This document shows, in pieces, positions 14,994-22,470 of a stretch of DNA of 30,432 bases. Positions within the stretch are counted from its first letter, which is position 1. Every line of letters starts with the position of its first letter. Origin of the DNA: JBFIHF01 sp964411125 (GTDB lineage Bacteria > Myxococcota_A > Bradymonadia > Bradymonadales > Bradymonadaceae); contig CAYPJU010000080.1 in assembly GCA_964411125.1 (NCBI GenBank), forward strand, positions 1 to 30,432, read 5' to 3'. Both the position numbers and the translations under genes were made by a program. The notes below the pieces were generated by a model. The model was not told where the DNA came from and did no database searches. It saw nothing but the letters and a program-made list of their open reading frames with translations.

Positions 14994-17347
14994 GTTTTCT
15001 CCTGTTCGTGCTCGTATACCCGCCGAACGACGTCGACGACGCTGTCCGGGTTGAGTGAAATGGAATCGATCCCGATGTCGACGAGGAACTCGGCGAAGTC
15101 GGGGTGGTCGCTGGGGGCCTGTCCGCAAATGCCGACCGTAGAACCGTGTTCGTGGGCGACTCGTACGAGGGTTTCGATCGACCGCAGGACGGCGGGGTTA
15201 CGCTCGTCGAACACGTCGGACAGAAACCCGTTGTCTCGGTCGATACCGAGCACCAGTTGCGTGAGGTCGTTGCTGCCGATCGAGAACCCATCGAACCGCC
15301 GGGCGAACTCGGCGGCCAGGATCACGTTGCTCGGGATCTCCGCCATCACGTAGACCTTCAGCCCCCTGTCGCCGCGCCTCAAGCCGGCGTCCGCCATCAC
15401 CTCGAGGACGGCGTCGGCCTCTTCGAGCGTGCGGCAGAACGGGATCATCACGATGACGTTGTCGAGGCCGATCTCCTCGCGTGCGCGCTTCAAGGCGGCA
15501 CATTCGAGCTCGAAGGCAGGCCGGTAGTGATCGTGGTGGTAACGGGACGCTCCGCGGAACCCGATCATCGGGTTTTCCTCGTGTGGCTCGAACGTTCGCC
15601 CGCCGAGTAGGTCGGCGTATTCGTTCGACTTGAAGTCGCTGGTCCGCACCACAACGGGGTCCGGCCACTGCGACGCCGCGATCTTCGCGATGCCCGACGC
15701 GAGGCGGTGTACGAAATAGTCGGACGGCGTCTCGTACTGCGCCGTCAGTTCGTCGATCCGAGCCCGTTCCGAGGGGTCGAGCACCTCGGGATGCAGCAGG
15801 GCCATGGGATGCACGCCGATCTCGTGCTCGATGACGAACTCCAGCCGTGCGAGGCCGATGCCCCGTACCGGAAGGTTCCAGAAGCGCATGGCGGCGTCCG
15901 GATCCGCCACGTTCAGCATCAGACGGGTGGCGGGCTCGGGCAACGACGACAGGTCGATCTCGCGACGCTCGTGAGGGACGGCCCCGGCGTACACTCGTCC
16001 GGTCTCCCCTTCCGCGCAGGAGAGGGTGATCGTGGAACCATCGGCGATGCGTTCGGTCGCCCCCGGGGCCCCGACGATGGCGGCGATCCCGAGCTCGCGG
16101 CTGACGATCGCGGCGTGGCTCGTGCGTCCGCCGTGTTCGGTGACGATCCCCCTCGAACGCTTCATGAGGGGAACCCAATCGGGGTCGGTCATCTCCGCGA
16201 CGAGAATCCCGCCGTCTTCGAAGCGATCGGCCTGCGCCATCGACTCCATCACGAACGCTCTACCGGTCGCCACCGCGCTCCCGACGGCGACGCCCGAGGC
16301 GAGCACCTCACCGGTCCCGGTGAGGTGGTAATGCACGGGATTGTGCGTCCTACTCTGCACGGTCTCGGGACGGGCCTGAACGATCCAGATCTGGCCGGTC
16401 TCTCCGTCGAGCGCCCATTCGATGTCCATAGGGCGTCCGTAGTGTTTCTCGATCGTGGCACACCAGCGAGCGAGGTGGAGCACCTGGTCGTCGTCGAGGA
16501 CCAGACGACCGCGCTCCTCCTCGGTCGTTTCGGCATCGGCAGTTCCCCGAGCTTCGCAGACCAATTTTCGCTCTTTTTCTCCGCGCCGAGCGCTCAGGAT
16601 GGGGCGCGCATCGCCCTCCAACAACGGCTTGAAGACCCGCCATTCGTCGGGATTCACAATCCCCTTCACTACGTACTCGCCGAGGCCCCACGCGCCGTTG
16701 ATCAACACGATGCGATCGAAACCGCTCTCCGTGTCGATGGTGAAGGCGACGCCGGCGGCGCCGATGTCGGATCGAACCATCGCCTGGACAGCCACGGAGA
16801 GTGCGACTTTTTCGTGCGCGAAACCGTTGTGCTCCCGGTAGGTGATGGCGCGGTCCGTCCAGAGCGAGGCGAAACAATCGCGCACCGCGTCGAGGAGGTC
16901 GTCTGGACCGACGACGTTGAGATACGTCTCTTGCTGCCCCGCGAAGCTCGCCTCGGGCAGATCCTCCGCGGTCGCGCTCGAACGGACGGCGACGGGTTGA
17001 TCGGGGGAATCGAAGACGGTGGCATAGTAGCTCCGCACCGCGTCGATGAGCGGTGGTGGGAGCTCCCCGGCCCGCAACAAGCCCCGGATCGCCTCGCCGG
17101 TGTCCGCGAGCCGCGCACCGGAATCCCGCTCGTCGAGGAGGGTGCGAATCCGCCCCGACAGGTCGTTGTGCCGGATGAACAACCGGTAGGCGGCAGCGGT
17201 CACTGCGAACCCGCCCGGCACCAACACACCCGCCGTTCGAAGCTTCTGGATCATCTCCCCGAGGGACGCGTTCTTTCCTCCGACCTTTTCGATGTCGTCG
17301 CGGCCCACCTCATCGAGCCGGACCACGAGCTCTTCTCTCTCTGCCAT
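14990..17347 (-). CDS. ppsA: Phosphoenolpyruvate synthase (pyruvate, water dikinase)
   Basis: 785 residues, close to the roughly 790 of E. coli PpsA. Makes PEP from pyruvate with ATP giving AMP and phosphate, opening gluconeogenesis. The N-terminal ATP-grasp/pyruvate-phosphate dikinase domain shows VGGKNASLGEM (22-32), VAVRSSATAEDLPEASFAGQ (119-138) and WIVQARPET (321-329). The mobile phosphohistidine domain has GGRTSHAA with His411. The C-terminal PEP-binding barrel includes RTSDFKSNEYADLLGG and the active Cys741 in ICGQAPSDHP, and ends with SLNPDSV. ATG 17347 is preceded by GAGGAAGG. It is first gene of an operon with the SDR and is divergent from the small membrane protein gene. Confidence 0.95.
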   Translation of the reverse strand: MAEREELVVRLDEVGRDDIEKVGGKNASLGEMIQKLRTAGVLVPGGFAVTAAAYRLFIRHNDLSGRIRTLLDERDSGARLADTGEAIRGLLRAGELPPPLIDAVRSYYATVFDSPDQPVAVRSSATAEDLPEASFAGQQETYLNVVGPDDLLDAVRDCFASLWTDRAITYREHNGFAHEKVALSVAVQAMVRSDIGAAGVAFTIDTESGFDRIVLINGAWGLGEYVVKGIVNPDEWRVFKPLLEGDARPILSARRGEKERKLVCEARGTADAETTEEERGRLVLDDDQVLHLARWCATIEKHYGRPMDIEWALDGETGQIWIVQARPETVQSRTHNPVHYHLTGTGEVLASGVAVGSAVATGRAFVMESMAQADRFEDGGILVAEMTDPDWVPLMKRSRGIVTEHGGRTSHAAIVSRELGIAAIVGAPGATERIADGSTITLSCAEGETGRVYAGAVPHERREIDLSSLPEPATRLMLNVADPDAAMRFWNLPVRGIGLARLEFVIEHEIGVHPMALLHPEVLDPSERARIDELTAQYETPSDYFVHRLASGIAKIAASQWPDPVVVRTSDFKSNEYADLLGGRTFEPHEENPMIGFRGASRYHHDHYRPAFELECAALKRAREEIGLDNVIVMIPFCRTLEEADAVLEVMADAGLRRGDRGLKVYVMAEIPSNVILAAEFARRFDGFSIGSNDLTQLVLGIDRDNGFLSDVFDERNPAVLRSIETLVRVAHEHGSTVGICGQAPSDHPDFAEFLVDIGIDSISLNPDSVVDVVRRVYEHEQEKT

Positions 17348-17636
17348 GCCTTCCTCGTCGAAATCGTCGAAATCGTCCCCGCGCCCGAGTCACGGTCACG
17401 CGAATTACGCGAACCGGCCGATTTCAACTTCCGTACCATTCATCGCAAATGGCTTCTGGTGCTTACGCCACGCGGGGGAGGCGAGGTTTTCGTCCCCACC
17501 GAAAACGAAAGCGTTGCGCTCGTCGCGGCGCCGCCGCAAAAAATGCGCGGGCGGGAGTTCAGTCGGACCGCGCAACGCGAACGTGGCGTCGGAGGCGTCT
17601 GCCCGGTAGGGTTGGTCGACGACTTCGCAGGGACGT

Positions 17637-17975
17637 ATGGACGGGCAGCCGAAATTCGGTGCATGGCAGATCATCCTGGCCGGGATGGCGACTGCGGCGC
17701 TGTTGCTCTGGTTCGACGGCAGCGATTCCGTCCCCGTGATGTTGGTCAGCGCTGTCGTGTTTCTCGGCCTGTTCTGGCGGTTCCGAGCGACCCCCGCCCG
17801 CCGCGAGTTGACCCACGCCGAGCAGATCATGCTCGAACGTCAGTCCGTCTACCGATGGTTGGCGTCGCAGAGTGACGAGCCCGAGCCGGAACCCGAACCG
17901 AAGAAGCCGCGTCCGAAGCTCACGGTGATCGAGGGTGGAAAGAGCGCCGTTCCATCGGAAGAGAAGCCGAATTAG
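17637..17975 (+). CDS. Small two-helix membrane protein
   Basis: 112 residues; not recognised. Two hydrophobic helices (about 9-25 and 31-47) separated by a short acidic hairpin, followed by a cytoplasm-type tail with basic RRELTHAEQ and a Glu/Pro/Lys-rich low-complexity stretch (about 80-92). ATG 17637 has AGGG about four bases upstream. It is divergent from the PEP synthase gene across 289 bases, in which the only structure noted is a short tandem repeat (TCGTCGAAA twice plus a partial copy, 17355-17377). It lies 99 bases upstream of a kinase gene on the same strand, with a palindrome and two hairpins between, so it may be a separate transcript. Confidence 0.65.
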   Translation: MDGQPKFGAWQIILAGMATAALLLWFDGSDSVPVMLVSAVVFLGLFWRFRATPARRELTHAEQIMLERQSVYRWLASQSDEPEPEPEPKKPRPKLTVIEGGKSAVPSEEKPN

Positions 17976-17981
17976 CATTTG

Positions 17982-17995
17982 ATGACCACGGTCAT
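17982..17995. promoter_or_regulatory. 14-base inverted repeat, candidate operator
   Basis: ATGACCACGGTCAT has six-base arms (ATGACC / GGTCAT) around AC. It lies seven bases after the stop of the small membrane protein gene and 80 bases before the kinase ATG. Thirteen of its bases recur exactly at 28146-28158, over the start codon of the SNF2 helicase gene, and two close versions with a GC centre occur at 30066-30079 and 30340-30351. The symmetry suits a dimeric regulator; no binder is known. Confidence 0.35.
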
Positions 17996-18008
17996 TTAGA
18001 TACGACCA

Positions 18009-18055
18009 GCGCGGAGACGGAGCTCCGCGCCACGGGTACGCGGAGGCGACTCCGC
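18009..18055 (+). other. Two tandem hairpins with the same stem
   Basis: Stem GCGCGGAG (18009-18016) pairs perfectly with CTCCGCGC (18023-18030) around six bases; then GCGGAG (18040-18045) pairs with CTCCGC (18050-18055) around GCGA. Both hairpins share the core GCGGAG/CTCCGC. They sit between the small membrane protein gene and the kinase gene that starts at 18075. They could terminate the upstream transcript or form a structured leader that limits kinase translation; no T-run and no clear SD follow. Confidence 0.5.
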
Positions 18056-18074
18056 AATACGGAATCGAGCCCCC

Positions 18075-20108
18075 ATGCAACTTCCCCTCCCCGGTCAAAC
18101 GTTCCTCGGCAAGTACGCGCTGCAGGAATGCATCGGGCGCGGTGGGTTCGCGATCGTCTTTCGTGCGACCGAGATCGTGATGGGGCGCGACGTCGCGGTG
18201 AAGATCCTCCTGCCGACCGACAACGACGGCTACGACATCTCGATCTCCCAGCGGTTCATGCGGGAAGCGCGCCTGCTCGCCGAGCTCCGGAGCCCTCACA
18301 CGGTCACGATGTACGACTTCGGTCGAAGCCCCGAGGGGCTGCTCTACATGGTGTCGGAGTATCTGGCGGGAGGGGACCTCGCCGAGATGATCGGTCGGTA
18401 CGGCGGGCTCGGTGAGGACGTCGCGATGCACATGCTCCGGCAGCTCTGCGAAGCGCTCTCGGAGGCGCATGCCGCCGGAGTTCTGCACCGCGACCTGAAG
18501 CCGGGGAACATTCTCCTCGATCCCTACATGGACGACCAGTACCGGGTGAAGCTGATCGACTTCGGGATCGCCAAACCGCTGGCGCAACGTTCCGACGCCT
18601 TGACGGTGACGCGCACGGGAGCGGTCGTGGGGACGCCCCGTTACATGTCGCCGGAACAGAGCTGTGGAGAAGTGCTGACGCCGGCTTCGGACATCTACAG
18701 CCTCGGCCTGGTGATCTACGAGGCGATGACCGGTGAGCGGGCGGTACGTGGCGAGACGGCGCGGGACATCCTGATCGAACAGCTCGCGGACCTGCCGCTC
18801 TTTCTCCCGCATCTCGACGACGTCTCCCCTTTCACGGCGGGAGTGATCCGCAAAATGGTGCAGCGTCGTGTCGAAGCCCGTTTTCGGACGGCGGAAGAGG
18901 TGCTCGACGTTCTGTATGGCGACGCGCCGCCGCCCGAGTACCCGGCCGTGCCACCCGTCACCGTGCAAGAGCAAGAGCCAGAGGGCGGGTTCGACACGAC
19001 GACGAAGGTGCTCCTCGCGGGAGGATTGCTGGTGGCGCTCCTCGCGGTGGGGGGGCTGGTCCACGCGATCTGGTCCAGCAATCAGCGGCCGGAACCCGCC
19101 CCGGAGCCGCCGATGCAAGTCGTCGCCGAGGCTCCCGCGGCGGCCGCCGTCGACGTACCCACGCCGGACACCGGCCCGCCATCGGGGGTCGAAGTCCTGG
19201 TGCCCGACTCGGGAGCGTCCGACGCGGGGGGCCCCCTCCCCGAGCCCGAGGTCGTCGGAGCGTTTCCCGACGCGCGCCCATCCGAGGGTTGTCATCTGGT
19301 GCCGGGGAAGCGATCGCAGGAGCACTCCGTCATCCTCCCCCCCGATGGGCGACGTCGCTGGCGGACGTACATCTCCAACGACTACCGGCCGGAGGTCGCC
19401 TATCCCCTCATCGTGGCGTTCGACCGTTCGATGATGACGGGGACTTCGGTCTTCGACGAGTTCGGGGACATGACGAACCAGGAGCCGTTCGTGGTCGTCG
19501 GCCCGATCTCGGAGACCGGCCTCAGCCCGTGGGAATCGGCGACGGACGTGGAGACGGTGAAGCGCGCTCTCGAGCACACGCTGCAGAACTACTGCATCGA
19601 CGAGTCGCGCATCTACGCAGTGGCTCAGGGGCTGGCCGGGCGCTTCGTCGCCCAGAAACTGGTGTGCGAAGTTCCGTTCTCCGCGATCGCCATGGGGGCG
19701 ACGGCGATCCGCAACATGCACCCGCGATGCGAAGTCCCCGACGCCCCGTTCATGTACCTCATGGGGGTGAAGGACAAATGGCACCCGGTCGACGGCGGCG
19801 ACGACTGCACGGGCAAAGAAACGGTACCTCACAGTGGCCACATCGAAATGTGGAAGGAACGGTACGGCTGCGACGGCGAGGTCATCGAATATTCGCGCCT
19901 GCCCGAAGGGCGTTGTGACACCTGGACTTGCGACACGAAGTACGTTCACTGCACGGTCGCCGGCGGGTACCACTGGCGCTACACCGGCACCGAGCTCCAG
20001 TTCCTCCTCTCCGGCTGCAAGATGGATCGATCGCCGTACCCGTACGGGGACCGGATCTGGCGCTTCTTCAAGGAGGAGGGGGTGCAGCTCCCGGCCCCCG
20101 AGCGGTGA
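18075..20108 (+). CDS. Transmembrane Ser/Thr kinase with exported LpqC/esterase-like pseudoenzyme domain
   Basis: 677 residues. Cytoplasmic kinase domain (about 14-280): GRGGFA (21-26), Lys43 in VAVK, HRDLKPGN (138-145, Asp140), DFG (162-164), SPE (192-194). One membrane helix at about 312-333, then a Pro/Ala-rich linker (335-400) and an exported domain (406-677). That domain resembles LpqC/polyhydroxybutyrate-depolymerase or feruloyl-esterase alpha/beta hydrolases: YPLIVAFD, NYCIDESRIYAVAQG, MGVKDKWHPVDGG, GGYHW. The usual GxSxG serine elbow reads AVAQGLAG (515-522), with no serine, so it is probably a binding or sensor domain. Ten cysteines (406, 507, 531, 552, 578, 599, 614, 619, 626, 648) suggest five disulfides. 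No strong SD precedes ATG 18075. Its stop lies four bases from that of the convergent RapA-like gene. A paralogue is at 22471-24492. Confidence 0.88.
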   Translation: MQLPLPGQTFLGKYALQECIGRGGFAIVFRATEIVMGRDVAVKILLPTDNDGYDISISQRFMREARLLAELRSPHTVTMYDFGRSPEGLLYMVSEYLAGGDLAEMIGRYGGLGEDVAMHMLRQLCEALSEAHAAGVLHRDLKPGNILLDPYMDDQYRVKLIDFGIAKPLAQRSDALTVTRTGAVVGTPRYMSPEQSCGEVLTPASDIYSLGLVIYEAMTGERAVRGETARDILIEQLADLPLFLPHLDDVSPFTAGVIRKMVQRRVEARFRTAEEVLDVLYGDAPPPEYPAVPPVTVQEQEPEGGFDTTTKVLLAGGLLVALLAVGGLVHAIWSSNQRPEPAPEPPMQVVAEAPAAAAVDVPTPDTGPPSGVEVLVPDSGASDAGGPLPEPEVVGAFPDARPSEGCHLVPGKRSQEHSVILPPDGRRRWRTYISNDYRPEVAYPLIVAFDRSMMTGTSVFDEFGDMTNQEPFVVVGPISETGLSPWESATDVETVKRALEHTLQNYCIDESRIYAVAQGLAGRFVAQKLVCEVPFSAIAMGATAIRNMHPRCEVPDAPFMYLMGVKDKWHPVDGGDDCTGKETVPHSGHIEMWKERYGCDGEVIEYSRLPEGRCDTWTCDTKYVHCTVAGGYHWRYTGTELQFLLSGCKMDRSPYPYGDRIWRFFKEEGVQLPAPER

Positions 20109-20112
20109 GACA

Positions 20113-22404
20113 CTACTCGGCGACGGCCACGAGCACCGCCTGGGCCACCCTGGAAGTGTCGAGCGAACCGATCGCGGGGTGTTTTTCGAGCTTCCGGGTG
20201 AGCTCCAAAGTTCGCTGGGGCGTCAGGGCGATCCCCATGTCGAGCTCGTCGTAGAGAGCCTGAGCTGCCGCCTCGTCTTCGAGTGAGTCCGGATCGGCCT
20301 CCCCTCCGTGCATCAGCGGGACGAGCCGCGGGCGCTCCCCACCGTTTCGCTTTTCCAGCATCAGCAGGTAGAGGCCGAGGAGCCCATCGGTTCGCTCGCG
20401 AGAGAGCTTCAGCGCCCCGACCCGCCCGCGTTTGCTGTCGCCCAGCTCGTCGAGCAGGCCCTCGACGAGAGGATGTCCGTTCGCGAAGAAGTCGAGCGCT
20501 TCGTTCTCGATCGCGAGCCGGCGGTCGAACGTGCCCAGAAAACGGCTACCGACCGGAAGCCCGGGGATCGTCTCGACCTCGACCGAGCCCCCATACTCGA
20601 AGTAGTGGGTTCCAACCGACTCCTTGACGGCGACGTCCATCGCGATCGCTTCGGCGGCTTCGACGCAGAAGCGTTCGAGTGTCTCGTCGAGGTCAGCGGG
20701 GATGGCGTCGAGAACACTCGCCTCGGGGTCTCGCTGGAAGGAGTCGGGAAAGATCCACTCGCCGCGGTCCGACGTCGCGTCACCGCGAATCCTCGTCGCT
20801 TCTGCTTCGTCGCGTTCCGGGTCACGGACGACTTCTCGAAGCCGAGCCATCGCCGGGGACGAGCCGACCGTCGCATCTTCGAACAGGCCGGCGAGCTCGT
20901 AGATTCGAGCGGTACGCCCCCCGGCTCCCTCGCGCCGAAAGTAGTGAATCGGGACATCGTGGTCGCGCCCGATGCGGTCGAGGCGGCCGATCCGCTGCTC
21001 GAGCACGACCGGGTCGTCGGGGAGATCGACGTGGACGACGTGTTCACAGAACTGGAAGTTTCGGCCCTCGCTACCTCCTCCGGAGGACACGAGAAACGTC
21101 ACCGGAGAGAGCCGGAACTGAGCGAGCTCGATGTCCCGCGCCTTGGTCCCCATCTCCTCGTGGAACAGGAACACTCGCTGCGAGAGTTCGCGGGAGAGGG
21201 TGGCGGCCAGCTTCTTGGCGCGGTCGACGGTGTCGACGAAGACGAGCACCTTTTCGTCGGCGTCTTTCCATTCCCCGGCTTTCTCCAGCAGCCATCGCAC
21301 GCGTGGGTCCTCGACCTCGAGATCCCGGGGCCCGTCGTCGATGTCGACCGGTCGCGGAACGCGAACGGGGAAGCTGAGGAGGTCGTCGCGGGTAACCGCG
21401 CTCACGCCCGGCACGACAGTCGCTTCCTCACGCGTCTCGAGCTCCAGACCGAGCGCTGCCGCGAGTCGCCCGAACCCTTCCCTTCCGACCAGGAAGGGCG
21501 TCGCCGTGAGCAGGAGCGCGTGCTCGGCCTGTTCGACCGTCGGCAGGACCACGTCGCCGATGCGTTCGTCGATGGTGCGGTGCGCCTCGTCGACGACGAT
21601 GAGCTGTGGGTCGGCCGCGCCGAGCGCGGCGAGCAGCATGGGGTCGGCGGCGAGCAGCTCGGCGGAGACGACGGCCATTCGGTGTACGTCGAACGGGTTC
21701 GTCTCGCGGCCGAAGTCGCTCCGCACGTGCGCCAACCGCTCTTTGTCGATGTGGACGAAGACCTGATGAAACTTGCGATAGAGCTCCCCGAGCCACTGCA
21801 CGGTGAGCGTGTCGGGGGTGATGATGACCACCTGTTCGACGCGCCCCATTCGGATGAGCGCCGAGGCGATCATGCAGGCGACGACCGTCTTCCCGAGGCC
21901 GACGCCGTCGGCGAGGAGCCAGCGGACAGACTCGTGCGAGATCGCGCGCGCCGCGGTGTCGATCTGATGCTCGAAGAGCTCCACCCGCCCCCCGACGATC
22001 GAAGCGACGTCGCCGCGTCGCCGATAGCGCAGCAGCCGCTGGCCGTCGACGCGGTTGAGAACTTCTTCGGGTTCGTCGACGAGGCCACTCATCAAGCGGT
22101 CGACGGGCGTCTCGCGGCGGACGACGGGCCACAACGAATCGATGTCCGCCATCGACCCGTCCTCGAGCTTCACCATCCGGCCGCGCATCGCGACGATCCG
22201 GGTCGGCTCGCCGTCGTCGACCCGCACCTCGTCCCCACGCACGAAGCGAATCGGCGAGATTCGCGCCGCTTCGGGCGTCAGACGCATCTGCTTGTCTGCA
22301 TCGGGGAAGAAGACGTCGATGAACCGTCCATCGACGGCGATGACTACGCCGGCGCCGAGGTCACGGTTGGCTTCGCTGATGAACTTGGTCCCTGGTTTCC
22401 ACAC
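20113..22404 (-). CDS. rapA: RapA-like SNF2 ATPase (RNA polymerase recycling)
   Basis: 763 residues, shorter than E. coli RapA (968). RapA frees stalled RNA polymerase after transcription. The N-terminus KPGTKFISEANRDLGAGVV (3-21), with two following small beta-barrel regions (to about 95), matches the tandem Tudor-like domain of RapA. Motor motifs: Walker A DGVGLGKT (166-173), DEAH (272-275), LTATPF (299-304), motif V GSEGRNFQF (444-452), motif VI QRIGRLDRIGR (470-480). Beyond about 590 the sequence RFLGTFDRRLAIENEALDFF (starting about 610) resembles the RapA C-terminal domain. GTG start at 22404 has AGGG about seven bases upstream. The gene lies 66 bases downstream of the second kinase gene on the same strand, with its own promoter candidate. 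The family call is firm, orthology to rapA fairly likely. Confidence 0.82.
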   Translation of the reverse strand: MWKPGTKFISEANRDLGAGVVIAVDGRFIDVFFPDADKQMRLTPEAARISPIRFVRGDEVRVDDGEPTRIVAMRGRMVKLEDGSMADIDSLWPVVRRETPVDRLMSGLVDEPEEVLNRVDGQRLLRYRRRGDVASIVGGRVELFEHQIDTAARAISHESVRWLLADGVGLGKTVVACMIASALIRMGRVEQVVIITPDTLTVQWLGELYRKFHQVFVHIDKERLAHVRSDFGRETNPFDVHRMAVVSAELLAADPMLLAALGAADPQLIVVDEAHRTIDERIGDVVLPTVEQAEHALLLTATPFLVGREGFGRLAAALGLELETREEATVVPGVSAVTRDDLLSFPVRVPRPVDIDDGPRDLEVEDPRVRWLLEKAGEWKDADEKVLVFVDTVDRAKKLAATLSRELSQRVFLFHEEMGTKARDIELAQFRLSPVTFLVSSGGGSEGRNFQFCEHVVHVDLPDDPVVLEQRIGRLDRIGRDHDVPIHYFRREGAGGRTARIYELAGLFEDATVGSSPAMARLREVVRDPERDEAEATRIRGDATSDRGEWIFPDSFQRDPEASVLDAIPADLDETLERFCVEAAEAIAMDVAVKESVGTHYFEYGGSVEVETIPGLPVGSRFLGTFDRRLAIENEALDFFANGHPLVEGLLDELGDSKRGRVGALKLSRERTDGLLGLYLLMLEKRNGGERPRLVPLMHGGEADPDSLEDEAAAQALYDELDMGIALTPQRTLELTRKLEKHPAIGSLDTSRVAQAVLVAVAE

Positions 22405-22429
22405 GAGGCGTCCCTGCTGAGGCGGGCGG

Positions 22430-22457
22430 AGTATAAAGAGGTTTCCCCCTGCCGCAA
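22430..22457 (-). promoter_or_regulatory. Candidate sigma-70 promoter for the RapA-like gene
   Basis: On the minus strand TATACT (22430-22435) matches five of six -10 positions and lies 25 bases before the GTG start. TTGCGG (22452-22457), 16 bases further upstream, matches three of six -35 positions. It sits in the 66-base gap after the second kinase gene, so the ATPase gene need not depend on read-through. AT-richness stands out locally against GC-rich surroundings. Confidence 0.4.
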
Positions 22458-22470
22458 AGGCACGGCCTCG

